The notes under the pieces were generated by a model that saw only the letters and a program-made list of their open reading frames with translations, had not been told where the DNA came from and searched no databases. From positions 1 to 64,000 of the forward strand of contig CBDFGB010000013.1 in NCBI GenBank assembly GCA_965246915.1: a stretch of DNA of 64,000 nucleotides, read 5' to 3'. This DNA comes from CAVRQM01 sp965246915 (GTDB taxonomy: Bacteria > Pseudomonadota > Alphaproteobacteria > Acetobacterales > Acetobacteraceae). The position numbers were made by a program, and so were the translations under genes. Shown piece after piece: positions 34,263-43,936 of this stretch (position 1 is its first letter; each line of letters begins with the position of its first letter).

Positions 34263-36353
34263 TTGTCCGCGACACCACTCGACAGGATCCGCAACATCGG
34301 GATCACCGCGCATATCGACGCGGGCAAGACCACGACGACCGAGCGTATCCTGTATTACACGGGCGTGTCGCACCGCATCGGCGAGGTCCATGACGGCAAC
34401 ACGACCACCGACTACATGGAACAAGAGCGTGAGCGCGGCATCACGATCACCTCCGCCGCCGTGACGTGCGAGTGGAAGGACCACCGCATCAACATCATCG
34501 ACACGCCGGGCCATATCGACTTCAACATCGAGGTGAACCGATCCTTGCGCGTGCTCGACGGCGCGGTGTTCATCATCGAGGGCGTGGCCGGGGTGCAGCC
34601 GCAGTCGGAGACGAACTGGCGCCTCGCCGACCGCTACAACGTCCCGCGCATCATCTTCATTAACAAGCTCGACCGCACCGGCGCTGATTTCTATCGCGCC
34701 TTCGACACGCTGAAGGAGAAGCTCGACATCGTCGCACTGCCGCTGCAGTTGCCGATCGGCGTCGAGGATACTTTCGTCGGCGTCGTCGACCTGGTCGAGA
34801 TGAAGGCGATTATCTGGGAAGGCGGCGAGCTGGGCGCCAAGTTCCACGACGAGGAAATTCCCGCCGATCTCCTGGAGAAGGCGAAGGAATACCGCCAGCT
34901 CCTGCTCGACACCGCGCTGTCGATGGACGACGCGGCGATGGAGGAATATTTTGACAAGGGCGACGTCGCGGTCGAGACGCTGAAACTGTGCATCAAGCGC
35001 GGCGCGATTGCCGGTGCGTTCCGTCCCGTGCTGTGCGGAACGGCGTTCAAGAACAAGGGCGTGCAGCCGCTGCTGGACGCGGTGCTGGATTACCTGCCCT
35101 CGCCGGTCGACGTGCCGGGCATCGCGATCGCCGCCGAGGAGGCGGAGGACGACGCCGCCACCGGCCATGACCGCCGCCGCATCAAGGCCGATCCGACCGC
35201 GCCGTTCGCCGGCCTCGCGTTCAAGATCATCAACGACAAATACGGCACGCTGACCTTCGTGCGCGTCTATGCCGGCACGCTGAAGAGTGGCGACACGGTC
35301 ATGAACACGACCAAGGACCACAAGGAGCGGGTCGGCCGCATGTTCCAGATGCATGCCGACAAGCGCGCCGAGATCAAGGAAGTGGGCGCGGGCGACATCG
35401 CGGCCTTCGTTGGCCTGAAAGACACCGTCACCGGCGATACGCTGGCGTCCGACAAGGACCCGGTGGTGCTGGAGCGTATGGCCTTCCCGGTCCCCGTCAT
35501 CGACATCAGCGTCGAGCCGAAGACCAAGGACAGCGTCGAGAAGATGACGATCGGCCTGCAGAAGCTCGCCGGCGAGGACCCGTCACTCCGGCTCAAGACC
35601 GACCAGGAGACCGGGCAGACAATCCTCTCCGGTATGGGCGAGCTGCATCTGGAGATCATCATCGACCGGCTGCGACGCGAATACGGCGTCGAGGCGAATG
35701 TCGGCCAGCCACAGGTCGCGTATCGCGAGACCATCAGCAAGAGCCACACCGAGACCTACACCCACAAGAAACAGACCGGCGGCTCCGGCCAATACGCCGA
35801 GGTCAAGGTCGTGTTCGAGCCGCAGGAGCGCAATCAGGGCGTCCTGTTCGAGAACAAGACGGTCGGCGGCTCGGTGCCGCGCGAATATGTCCCGGCCGTC
35901 GAGAAGGGAATCCGGGTGCAGGCCGAGACCGGCGTGCTGGCCGGCTTCCCGACCGTGGATTTCAAGTACACGCTGGTGGACGGCAAGTACCACGACGTCG
36001 ACTCGTCCGCCCTGGCGTTCGAGATCGCCGCCAAGGCCTGCTTCCGCGAGGGCATGAAAAAGGCCGGTCCGGTCATCCTGGAGCCGATCATGGATGTCGA
36101 GGTCACGACCCCGAACGATCATGTCGGCGACGTCGTGGGCGACCTGAACCGTCGGCGCGGGATGATCCAGAACCAGGAATCCTCGGGCAGCACGGTGATG
36201 GTGCGCGCGCATGTGCCGCTGAAGGAGATGTTCGGCTACATCAGCCATCTGCGCGGCATGACCAAGGGGCGCGCATCGTTCACGATGCAGTTCCATCACT
36301 ACGACCCGGTCCCGCGCAACATTGCCGACGAGATCATGACCAAGTCGGCCTGA
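34263..36353 (+). CDS. fusA: Translation elongation factor G
   Basis: This 696-residue GTPase drives ribosomal translocation. The G1 motif AHIDAGKTTTTERIL, G3 DTPGHIDF and G4 NKLDRTGADF are present, and domains II to V follow in order, including TGGSGQYAEVKVVFEP. The start is TTG at 34263 with AGGAGG upstream. It is not beside rpsL, rpsG or tuf, the usual str operon. Substitutions such as NKLDR for NKMDR hint that it may be a second, divergent EF-G copy. Confidence 0.93.
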   Translation: MSATPLDRIRNIGITAHIDAGKTTTTERILYYTGVSHRIGEVHDGNTTTDYMEQERERGITITSAAVTCEWKDHRINIIDTPGHIDFNIEVNRSLRVLDGAVFIIEGVAGVQPQSETNWRLADRYNVPRIIFINKLDRTGADFYRAFDTLKEKLDIVALPLQLPIGVEDTFVGVVDLVEMKAIIWEGGELGAKFHDEEIPADLLEKAKEYRQLLLDTALSMDDAAMEEYFDKGDVAVETLKLCIKRGAIAGAFRPVLCGTAFKNKGVQPLLDAVLDYLPSPVDVPGIAIAAEEAEDDAATGHDRRRIKADPTAPFAGLAFKIINDKYGTLTFVRVYAGTLKSGDTVMNTTKDHKERVGRMFQMHADKRAEIKEVGAGDIAAFVGLKDTVTGDTLASDKDPVVLERMAFPVPVIDISVEPKTKDSVEKMTIGLQKLAGEDPSLRLKTDQETGQTILSGMGELHLEIIIDRLRREYGVEANVGQPQVAYRETISKSHTETYTHKKQTGGSGQYAEVKVVFEPQERNQGVLFENKTVGGSVPREYVPAVEKGIRVQAETGVLAGFPTVDFKYTLVDGKYHDVDSSALAFEIAAKACFREGMKKAGPVILEPIMDVEVTTPNDHVGDVVGDLNRRRGMIQNQESSGSTVMVRAHVPLKEMFGYISHLRGMTKGRASFTMQFHHYDPVPRNIADEIMTKSA

Positions 36354-36362
36354 CGCGCGCGG

Positions 36363-36671
36363 ATGAACTCATCCCGGCTGCGCTGGCAGAAGGGGGGAGC
36401 GTCCGGCGACGGGCGCACGGAGGAGTGGGTGGGTGTGGACGACGCGGGCAATCCGGTGGCCCGCGTCGTTCGTATTCGCGGCCCGCTGATGGAGGGCTGG
36501 CGGCTCTATCGGGCCGTGGCGCTCGACGACGATGCACGACTGATCGAGCTGCGGCCGTCGCCGCCTGAGGGCGCGGGGTGGCTCGCCACGATCGGCGGCA
36601 AGGTGGTGGGCCGGGCCGCGTTGCCGCTCCAGGCGGTGCGGACTGTCGAGGCGGCGCTGGCGACGGCGTGA
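36363..36671 (+). CDS. Small hypothetical protein after EF-G
   Basis: This 102-residue protein starts nine bases after the EF-G stop. It has a basic start, then a compact mixed sequence (WVGVDDAGNPVARVVRIRG, then GWLATIGGKVVGRAALPLQ). No signal peptide or membrane segment is present, and I do not recognise the family. Close spacing and same strand suggest co-transcription with fusA. Confidence 0.55.
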   Translation: MNSSRLRWQKGGASGDGRTEEWVGVDDAGNPVARVVRIRGPLMEGWRLYRAVALDDDARLIELRPSPPEGAGWLATIGGKVVGRAALPLQAVRTVEAALATA

Positions 36672-36840
36672 CCAGCCTTGCCCCACGCCCCCGACCCTGC
36701 CGGCAGGCGCTCAAAGACGAGAATGCAGACATCCCACTCGCGATCGCCGAGAGCTTTTCCACCTACGTCGGTGACAGGCATCACATCAATCCGGTCATGT
36801 TACGTGTAGCCTAGACCCACTGGCGTCGGGGGGTGGAACG

Positions 36841-38880
36841 ATGTGGATCAGGCGCATGGCGACGCTTCTCGTCTTAGTCGGTCTGGCCGGCCCTGCGCTC
36901 ACGCAGGGCGTGGCGGGCGTGGTCTACGCCCCGGACAGCGCGGTGGCATGGGCGCGCGCGCAAATCATCGCGGGCAAGGTCGCTGACTTCGACGTGAAAT
37001 GCCCGCCGGTCGAGAGGCTCGTCGAAGGCGATCCCTGTCGCACAATCGCCGCCGATCGGGTGGCGGACCTGATCCTCGCCGAGGCAACGGCAGGCTCACG
37101 CAGGGTCGACATCGCGCGTGCCGTAATCGAGGGCAGACTCGACCTGCGGGACGCCGATGTGAAGCGCGAAGTCTCGCTCGAGCGAAGCCTCATCGAAGGC
37201 GGCGTCGATCTTTCGCGCGCACGTTTCGCCTCCCGGCTCTCGTTCCAGGGGTCGACAGTGAGCGGGTTGCTCGACGGCAGCGGCCTGCGTGTCGGCGGCG
37301 ACCTCCGACTGGAATCCGCCGTCCTAGACAAGCTCAAGCTCAATGAGGCGGAGATCCAGGGGCCCCTCTCGCTCGCCTCGGCCAAGGTCGCCCACGAGAT
37401 CACGATGCCCAACGTCCGTATCGGCGTCGACCTCAACCTGTTCGACGCTCGAATTCATGGCGATGTCCATGACGACGACAACGCGCTGCACAGCATCGAT
37501 GGCGGCGGCGCGCAGATCGGCGGCCGTCTCTTCGCCAAGAATCTGCAAGCGGACGGAATGCTGTTCTTTGGCGACGCCTCGACGCGTGGCGACGTCTGGT
37601 TCGAGGGGGGCGACATCGGCGCCGTCTCTCTCGACAGCGCCCATGTCGGCAGCACGCTGCATTTCTTCGGCGCGGCGACGATCCGCGACCTGGTGACCCT
37701 CGATGGTGCCAATATCGACCACTATCTCGAGTTGCGCGATGCGCATTTTGGTAGCGGCCTGAGCGCGCAAGCGATTCACATCGGCCAGGAGGCGAGCGTC
37801 CTGGAGATTTCCGTCCGAGGTCTGTTCAAGCTCAACAACGCTCGCATCGATGGCGACCTGACCATCCGATCCTCCAGCTTCTCCGACGTCGTCGACGCGC
37901 GCGGTCTTGTGGTGCGCGGCCTGTTGAAGCTTACCGGCAGCGAATTTCTCGGTGATTTCGAACTGGCCTCGGCGCGCATCGACGGCAGTCTGACCGCGCG
38001 CGGCACGCATTGGGCAAGGCCCGCAATGATGCGTCTCGTCCACGTGGGCCAAGACCTCGACCTCAGCGAGGCCACGCTTCCAGGCCTTGACCTCTCGGGC
38101 GGCGCAATCGACGGGATGCTCTCATTCAGTGGCGCGGGCGCGACCAAGACGTGCTGGTCCGAGGCGGCGTCGCCCCAGCAGCAAACGAGCCTTGCGCGAC
38201 GCGGCCATTGCAATCCGGCGGCAAACGCCTGGGCGCGCCTGTTGCATGCGCGCGCGGGCGCGGTCCAGGGCGTGTTCGACGGTTGGCCGGATCGTCTCGA
38301 ACTGTCCGGTTTCACCTATACCCGCATTGACGTGGCGCCCGAGGGGATGCGCGCATCCGACGTTGACGCGGGGTCTTGGGACAAATGGCTGAAACGGGAT
38401 CGCAACTTCAGCCCGCAGCACTATCTGCAGCTCTCAATGACCCTGGCGGCCGATGGCAATCGAGAGCGCGCGCAAGACATGCAGCTTGCCTCTCGCGAGC
38501 GGGAGCGTGGCGAGGCGTGCGCTGAGCACCGGGTTCTGACATGTGGCTTGTTGACGCTGCTGTGGGCCGTGGCCGGCTATGGCATCGGTGACTACACATG
38601 GCGGGCGGTCTACTGGGTCATTGGCCTCACTCTGTTGGGGGCGGTGTTCGTTTGGCTCGTGCGTCGGGCGGAGAGCCGCGATTTCTGGTGGTCGATCGGT
38701 GCGGCCCTTGAGCGGTTGTTGCCCTATGTTCGGCTGGACCGCAGCTTCACGGAATTTTTCGAGAAGCAGGTGGGTTTTCGTGTCTGGCACAAGATTGCGT
38801 TCGGCATCCTCGCGCTGATGGGATCGGTTCTGGGCCTTTTCCTCGCAGCGGCGGCCTCCGGCCTCACGCAAAAAGGCTGA
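36841..38880 (+). CDS. Exported solenoid-repeat protein with C-terminal membrane helices
   Basis: This 679-residue protein has a signal peptide (about residues 1-22). From about residue 90 to 440 it shows an irregular but persistent pentapeptide-like pattern with D-L/V-x-A-x steps spaced about 20 residues (GRLDLRDADV, GVDLSRARFA, GDLRLESAVL, GDLTIRSSSF), suggesting a right-handed beta-solenoid. An alpha-helical part follows, then three hydrophobic helices (about 560-580, 583-605, 650-672). The solenoid would lie in the periplasm and be tethered by the C-terminus. The function is unknown. A G-rich ribosome site precedes the ATG. Confidence 0.75.
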   Translation: MWIRRMATLLVLVGLAGPALTQGVAGVVYAPDSAVAWARAQIIAGKVADFDVKCPPVERLVEGDPCRTIAADRVADLILAEATAGSRRVDIARAVIEGRLDLRDADVKREVSLERSLIEGGVDLSRARFASRLSFQGSTVSGLLDGSGLRVGGDLRLESAVLDKLKLNEAEIQGPLSLASAKVAHEITMPNVRIGVDLNLFDARIHGDVHDDDNALHSIDGGGAQIGGRLFAKNLQADGMLFFGDASTRGDVWFEGGDIGAVSLDSAHVGSTLHFFGAATIRDLVTLDGANIDHYLELRDAHFGSGLSAQAIHIGQEASVLEISVRGLFKLNNARIDGDLTIRSSSFSDVVDARGLVVRGLLKLTGSEFLGDFELASARIDGSLTARGTHWARPAMMRLVHVGQDLDLSEATLPGLDLSGGAIDGMLSFSGAGATKTCWSEAASPQQQTSLARRGHCNPAANAWARLLHARAGAVQGVFDGWPDRLELSGFTYTRIDVAPEGMRASDVDAGSWDKWLKRDRNFSPQHYLQLSMTLAADGNRERAQDMQLASRERERGEACAEHRVLTCGLLTLLWAVAGYGIGDYTWRAVYWVIGLTLLGAVFVWLVRRAESRDFWWSIGAALERLLPYVRLDRSFTEFFEKQVGFRVWHKIAFGILALMGSVLGLFLAAAASGLTQKG

Positions 38881-38907
38881 TCGGGCCCGCGGCACGATGG
38901 GCCGTCG

Positions 38908-39966
38908 TCACCCCTTCGCCAAAAACGGTGCCAGCAACGCGAGATCCGCGCTCCCGAGCCGGTCCGAGGCGGTCCAGGCCTGGTGCCAATACGGATACAG
39001 GAGCGCCGGCCGGCTTACCTCTTCCAGCCGCGCAAGCTCCTCCGGCGTCAGCACGAGATCCGAGGCGGCGAGATTGTCGGCGAGTTGTGCCTCGGTCCGC
39101 GCGCCGATGACCACCGACGCGACGCCTGGCCGGGTCAGCAGCCAGGCCAGCGCGACCTGCGCGGCCGACACGCCGCGCGTATCCGCCACGGACAACAGGG
39201 TGTCGATGATCTCGTACAGTTTCTCTTCGTCGCGCACCGGCGGCTCCTTCCAGCCGGCAAGATGGCGCGAGCCCTCCGGCCTACGCGCGTCGCGGCGAAA
39301 TTTTCCGGACAACAGGCCGCCGGCGAGGGGGCTCCACACCAGGATGCCGAGGCCCTGATCGAGCGAGATCGGCACCAGTTCGTACTCCGCCTCACGCGCC
39401 TGCAACGTGTAGTGGATCTGCTGACTGACGAACCGCGGCCGGCGGTCGCGATCGGCAAGCGACAGCGCCTTCATCACGTGCCAGCCCGAGAAGTTCGACA
39501 CCCCGACGTAGCGGACCTTGCCATGCTGAACCAGCGTGTCGAGCGCTGCAAGAGTCTCCTCCAGCGGCGTGATCCCGTCCCACTGATGCAGCTGGTAGAG
39601 ATCGATGACATCGGTACCGAGCCGCTTCAGGCTGGCCTCGCACGCCGCGATCAGGTGCTGGCGCGACAAGCCGGCATCGTTCTGCCCCTCGCCCATGCGG
39701 AACCGGGCCTTGGTGGCCAGGACGATCCGCTCGCGGCGGCCGGCGATCGCCTCGCCCACGATCTCCTCGGCGACGCCCTTCGAATAGATATCGGCGGTAT
39801 CGACGAAATTCACGCCGGCGTCGAGGCAGGCATCGATCATCCGTTTCGCGCCGGCGGCGTCGGTGGCCCCGGTGCGGTCGAACGGCGGCCGGCCGCCGAA
39901 CGTCATGGTGCCGAGACAGAGCGCGGAGACGCGCAGGCCGGAGCGGCCGAGAGTGCGGTACTGCAT
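38908..39966 (-). CDS. Aldo/keto reductase
   Basis: This 352-residue NADPH-dependent reductase has the catalytic tetrad: Asp and Tyr in VDTADIYSKG, Lys in LATKARF and His in LYQLHQWD. The C-terminal NADPH-binding region (GVASVVIGARTEAQLADNL) is typical of AKR proteins such as YajO. The carbonyl substrate is unknown. It stands alone, and its 3' end faces the solenoid gene. Confidence 0.93.
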   Translation of the reverse strand: MQYRTLGRSGLRVSALCLGTMTFGGRPPFDRTGATDAAGAKRMIDACLDAGVNFVDTADIYSKGVAEEIVGEAIAGRRERIVLATKARFRMGEGQNDAGLSRQHLIAACEASLKRLGTDVIDLYQLHQWDGITPLEETLAALDTLVQHGKVRYVGVSNFSGWHVMKALSLADRDRRPRFVSQQIHYTLQAREAEYELVPISLDQGLGILVWSPLAGGLLSGKFRRDARRPEGSRHLAGWKEPPVRDEEKLYEIIDTLLSVADTRGVSAAQVALAWLLTRPGVASVVIGARTEAQLADNLAASDLVLTPEELARLEEVSRPALLYPYWHQAWTASDRLGSADLALLAPFLAKG

Positions 39967-40042
39967 GGGGAGACCTCGGGAGAAGAGAACGGCGTGGTAG
40001 CCCCGCGCGGCCGCCGCGCCAACTCACGGCCGGGTGTGGACC

Positions 40043-40867
40043 CTACTCGACGAACCCCAGGACCGTCCCAAGTGCGTGGGCCACCACAACGCCCCCGGCG
40101 TGATCCCTCGACGCAATCCCGCCCTGCCGCAGGGCTTCGGCGGTCCGCGACAGGCGGCTGACCCGTAACAGCAGCCCGGCCATCAGGGAATCCTGGCCCA
40201 CGGCAAGGCGGACCGGCTCGCCCAGCCGCTCCGAAGCCATTGAGGGGACGAGCACCTCGATGCGGGTCAGCCCACAGGCCAGGCGCACACCGCCCTCGAT
40301 CCCGGCGACCGCCTCGCCACCGAACATCCGGCCGAACAACTCGCCGATTCCGCCCGGATCGCGGGCGGCGATGACAACGCCGTCCACACCCACGACGCCA
40401 TTGGGATGAACGCGCCACTCATCGCGCCACACGAGATCGCGCGAGAAATGCTGGCAGAAATAGGCTCGCCCGCCCGGCCACACCCCATCGGCAAAGTTCA
40501 CGGTACGGAACGAGGCGTCGCGCACGGACCCAGGGACGTCCACCGGCCGGGAGAACGCCAGCGGTGCATGGACGCTCGCCCCGAACCCCGTCAGCGCCGC
40601 ATAGGTCGCGTCCGCATCCTCCGTGCCAAACACCAGCGCGTTGAGCCCCAGCGGCCAGGCCAAAGGCGGGAGATCGTCGCGTGCGGCGGGGGCGGCGATC
40701 AGCTCCAGGTAGTCGGTTCCGAACATCGCCAGATGGTTTTCCGTCCCCAGCGTGTGCCGGCCGCGCGGCGTCAGCGAAAATCCGAGCCGGCGATACGTCT
40801 CGGCAGCCGCGTCAAGGCCGTCGCGCGCGTTGACGACGACGTGATCCAGCGTTGCGACGACGCTCAT
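40043..40867 (-). CDS. VOC/glyoxalase-like protein
   Basis: This 274-residue protein begins ATLDHVVVNARDGLDAAAETY, the first beta-alpha unit of the vicinal-oxygen-chelate fold. A second half repeats the fold (VGVDGVVIAARDPGGIGELF). It resembles the glyoxalase-like domain group with metal ligands spread over both halves (DHVV, then YLELIA). The reaction is unknown. It overlaps the preceding VOC gene by ATGA, so the two are translated together. Confidence 0.8.
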   Translation of the reverse strand: MSVVATLDHVVVNARDGLDAAAETYRRLGFSLTPRGRHTLGTENHLAMFGTDYLELIAAPAARDDLPPLAWPLGLNALVFGTEDADATYAALTGFGASVHAPLAFSRPVDVPGSVRDASFRTVNFADGVWPGGRAYFCQHFSRDLVWRDEWRVHPNGVVGVDGVVIAARDPGGIGELFGRMFGGEAVAGIEGGVRLACGLTRIEVLVPSMASERLGEPVRLAVGQDSLMAGLLLRVSRLSRTAEALRQGGIASRDHAGGVVVAHALGTVLGFVE

Positions 40868-41730
40868 ATCGCTTCGGCCATCCAGGCCTGGTCTTCGTGC
40901 CCCGTCGCGTAGGCACGGTTCGTCTGCGCGGCGTTGCGGTTGACCAGCCGACGCGCATACAGCGGGTGGCGCATGCTGCGGACCTCATGCTCGATCGTCG
41001 CCAACGGCTCGTTGCTGTCCACGTCCACCACGTGATTGAAGCGGTATTGGTGCTGGTCGCTCTCCTCCGCGATCAGAGTCCGCTCGGCCAGCCAGCGGTG
41101 CGGCCCGGAGAAATCGGCGAGCGAGATCTGGATGTGCGCGCCGTCCCATTCCCGCGGAGCGGCTGGCGTCTCGACCCATCGCAGGCGAAAGGCCGCGCCG
41201 ATCGAGATGATGGCCTCGCCCTTGGCCGCACGCGCCGGCGCGCGGAGGACCTCGCGGTAGAAGCGAGCAATTCCCGAAGTGGTCTTCGGACGCGCGTTCA
41301 GGGCGAGATACGGCATGCCGAGCCGCATCGGTCCGAACGCCGGACCCGGCGGATGCAGCCGAATACGGTTACCCCACGGGCAGGTCACGTCCAAGGTGTC
41401 GCCATGATCGACGACGGTGTGCAAAGTGCCCGACAATCCCGCGCGGATCCGGGCCAAGCGCACGCGCGCTGCCTCCAAATCGGGCAGGACGAGGCCGATC
41501 ACACCGTCGATCACCTGCGGCTGACCGGCGGGCAGATGGAACTGGCTGGTCCCGACATTGATCCACATGTTGTCGATCCCGGTCATCAGGTATGGATCGC
41601 GTGTCAGGCCCAGGCCACTCACGTAGAACAAGGTCGCCAGACGCTGGTCGGGAATGAGGATGTTGACGTGGCCGAATTCCACGACATTGCCGATGTCCTC
41701 CTCGCTGCGGTCGAACGCGTTCGCGGTCAT
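40864..41730 (-). CDS. VOC-family protein, dioxygenase-like
   Basis: This 288-residue protein has two VOC modules: VEFGHVNILIPDQRLATLFY near the start, with IDNMWINVGTSQFHLP, and a second starting near LGMPYLALNARPKTTSGIA. The layout is like extradiol dioxygenases, but the complete His-His-Glu set is not obvious. A GGAGAGG ribosome site precedes the ATG at 41730. It is co-translated with the VOC gene at 40043-40867. The substrate is unknown. Confidence 0.78.
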   Translation of the reverse strand: MTANAFDRSEEDIGNVVEFGHVNILIPDQRLATLFYVSGLGLTRDPYLMTGIDNMWINVGTSQFHLPAGQPQVIDGVIGLVLPDLEAARVRLARIRAGLSGTLHTVVDHGDTLDVTCPWGNRIRLHPPGPAFGPMRLGMPYLALNARPKTTSGIARFYREVLRAPARAAKGEAIISIGAAFRLRWVETPAAPREWDGAHIQISLADFSGPHRWLAERTLIAEESDQHQYRFNHVVDVDSNEPLATIEHEVRSMRHPLYARRLVNRNAAQTNRAYATGHEDQAWMAEAI

Positions 41731-41858
41731 GGCGGCCCTCTCCTTCGATCGAGGCAGTCTCGCGCGACCGCTGCCACGTTCCAAGCCGGGCGGGCCGGAC
41801 AACCCGGTTCGTGGCTGGCACAAACGGTGCTAAGTTCCATCGATCTGCGAATGGGGGC

Positions 41859-42869
41859 ATGCGCATGAATGGCGAGCCGTTCGGAACATTGCCCAACGGA
41901 CGAAGCATCGAGGTCTGGACGATCGGGCGGCCCGGAGGCCCGATCGCCCGGATCCTGACTTACGGCGCGCGGCTGGCCTCGCTGTCCGTGCCCGCCGGCG
42001 AGACGTCGCGCGAGGTGACGCTGGGTCACGCGACTCTGGACGGATACCTCGGCGATACAGCCTATCTGGGTGCGATCATCGGCCGCTACGCCAACCGGAT
42101 TGCCGGGGGCTGCTTCCCGCTCGACCAGCAGAAGGTCCACGTCTCGCTGGGCGAACGCCCGCACATGCTGCACGGCGGCGCCGAAGGCTTCGACCGGGCA
42201 GTGTGGCGGGCCGAGCCGGACGGCGAGGCTCTGCTGCTGCGCCACGCGAGCCCCGACGGCGATCAGGGCTTCCCCGGACGGCTCAACGTGACGGTCCGTT
42301 ACGCGATCGAGGGCAGCGCGCTGGTCATCGACTATATGGCCACGACCGACAAGGCGACCGTGCTGAACCTCACCAACCACGCCTATTTCAATCTTGACGG
42401 CCGTGGCGACGTGCTGGGCCACGAGCTGACCCTGCATGCCGACGGTTTCACGCCGATCGATGAGGGGCTGATCCCAACCGGTGAGATCACGCGGGTCGAG
42501 GGAACCGCTTTCGACTTCCGGGCACCGCGACAGATCGGTGAGCGGATCGATGCGGCCGACGGCCAGCTCCGGCTGGCGGGTGGCTACGACCACAATTTCG
42601 TCCTCGTGGAGAGCCCGCAAGCCCAGCCGCGCGCCGCCGCCCGCGTCACCGCCGGCGGGCTGGTGATGGACGTGCTGACGACGGAGCCGGGCATCCAGTT
42701 CTACAGCGGCAATTTTCTGCCTGAGTCCGGCTGGCCGCATCGCGCGGCGCTGTGCCTCGAGACGCAACACTTCCCTGACAGCCCGAACCGGCCGGAATTC
42801 CCCTCCACTGTGCTGCGCCCGGAGGACACGTTCCGCAGCCGCACGATGTATCAGTTCACCGCCAGCTGA
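41859..42869 (+). CDS. galM: Aldose 1-epimerase (mutarotase)
   Basis: This 336-residue enzyme interconverts alpha and beta anomers of aldoses. Conserved blocks are IIGRYANRIAGG, the catalytic His in NLTNHAYFNLDG, and the general-base Glu in CLETQHFPDSPN. The ATG at 41859 has a G-run upstream. It directly precedes a ribose/xylose-type ABC importer on the same strand, so it likely prepares the imported sugar for catabolism. Confidence 0.92.
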   Translation: MRMNGEPFGTLPNGRSIEVWTIGRPGGPIARILTYGARLASLSVPAGETSREVTLGHATLDGYLGDTAYLGAIIGRYANRIAGGCFPLDQQKVHVSLGERPHMLHGGAEGFDRAVWRAEPDGEALLLRHASPDGDQGFPGRLNVTVRYAIEGSALVIDYMATTDKATVLNLTNHAYFNLDGRGDVLGHELTLHADGFTPIDEGLIPTGEITRVEGTAFDFRAPRQIGERIDAADGQLRLAGGYDHNFVLVESPQAQPRAAARVTAGGLVMDVLTTEPGIQFYSGNFLPESGWPHRAALCLETQHFPDSPNRPEFPSTVLRPEDTFRSRTMYQFTAS

Positions 42870-42958
42870 CCATGTCGCATTGATCTTGTCCGACGATTGA
42901 CGCAAGGTCCGCGACGAAGCGGCGTCGCCAGGGCCGCGAGGGCAAGGAAGGAAACACC

Positions 42959-43936
42959 GTGAAGAAGCTGCTTTCAGCGGGGCTTTGCGCGTCCGCGATG
43001 CTGCTGGGGCTGTCCGCCGGGCCAGGGCCGGCGCGTGCCGCGGATCCGACGATTCCGATCATCGTCAAGGACACCACCAGCTTCTACTGGCAGATCGTGC
43101 TGGCGGGTGCCCGCAAGGCGGGTCAGGATCTGCACGTGAAAGTGCCGGAGCTGGGTGCGACCAGCGAGGCCGACATCAACGGCCAGATCTCGATCCTCGA
43201 GAATTCCGTGGCCGACAAGCCAGCGGCGATCGTCATCTCGCCGACGCAGTTCAAGGCGCTCGGCAAGCCGATCGACGCGGCGGCCAAGGCGGTGAAGATC
43301 ATCGGCATCGACAGCGGCGCCGACAGCAAGGCTTTCACGAGCTTCCTGACGACAGACAACGTCCAGGGCGGCAGGGCCGCGGCCGACGCGCTGGCGGCGG
43401 GGATCGCCGCGAAGAACGGCGGCAAGATCGAGGGCGACGTGGCGTTGCTGACAAACCTTCCGGGCGTCGGCTCGCTCGATCAGCGGGCGCAGGGCTTCAA
43501 GGAGCAGCTGGCCGCGAAATATCCGGGTCTGAAACTCGCCGCCGACCGGGTGGGCGACGGGCAGGCCACCAGCGGCCTGAATGCGACGACCGACCTGCTG
43601 ACCGCGAACCCCAATTTGAAGGGCGTGTTCGCCTCGAATCTGATCCAGGCGCAGGGGGCTGGTCAGGCGGTGGCCGAGAACAAGGCGCAGAACGCGGTGA
43701 CGCTGGTCGGCTTCGACAACGACGACAAGCTGGTCAAGCTGCTCGGCGACGGCGTGATCTACGCGCTGATCGTCCAGGATCCGTATCGTATGGGCTATGA
43801 CGGCATCAAGACCGCGCTGGCCGCCAGCAAGGGCGAAAAGGTCGAGACGTTCGTCGACACCGGGGTCAACACGATCACCAAGGCGACCATGAATTCGGAC
43901 CGCAGCAAGGCGCTGCTCAATCCGAAAGTGAAGTGA
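42959..43936 (+). CDS. ABC transporter periplasmic sugar-binding protein (RbsB/XylF type)
   Basis: This 325-residue periplasmic binding protein has a signal peptide (cleavage near ARAA, residue 27). The fold matches the ribose/galactose-type family (IPIIVKDTTSFYWQIVLAGA, KIIGIDSGADSKAF, NPNLKGVFASNL). The GTG start at 42959 has AAGGAAGG upstream. The stop overlaps the ATPase start by GTGA. The ligand is probably an aldose, given galM alongside, but cannot be named. Confidence 0.92.
   Translation: MKKLLSAGLCASAMLLGLSAGPGPARAADPTIPIIVKDTTSFYWQIVLAGARKAGQDLHVKVPELGATSEADINGQISILENSVADKPAAIVISPTQFKALGKPIDAAAKAVKIIGIDSGADSKAFTSFLTTDNVQGGRAAADALAAGIAAKNGGKIEGDVALLTNLPGVGSLDQRAQGFKEQLAAKYPGLKLAADRVGDGQATSGLNATTDLLTANPNLKGVFASNLIQAQGAGQAVAENKAQNAVTLVGFDNDDKLVKLLGDGVIYALIVQDPYRMGYDGIKTALAASKGEKVETFVDTGVNTITKATMNSDRSKALLNPKVK

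Noticed and set aside
41811..41858. Upstream ATG at 41811 for galM
   Set aside because: It adds a 16-residue lead not seen in mutarotases and overlaps the likely promoter; ATG 41859 has a G-rich ribosome site.
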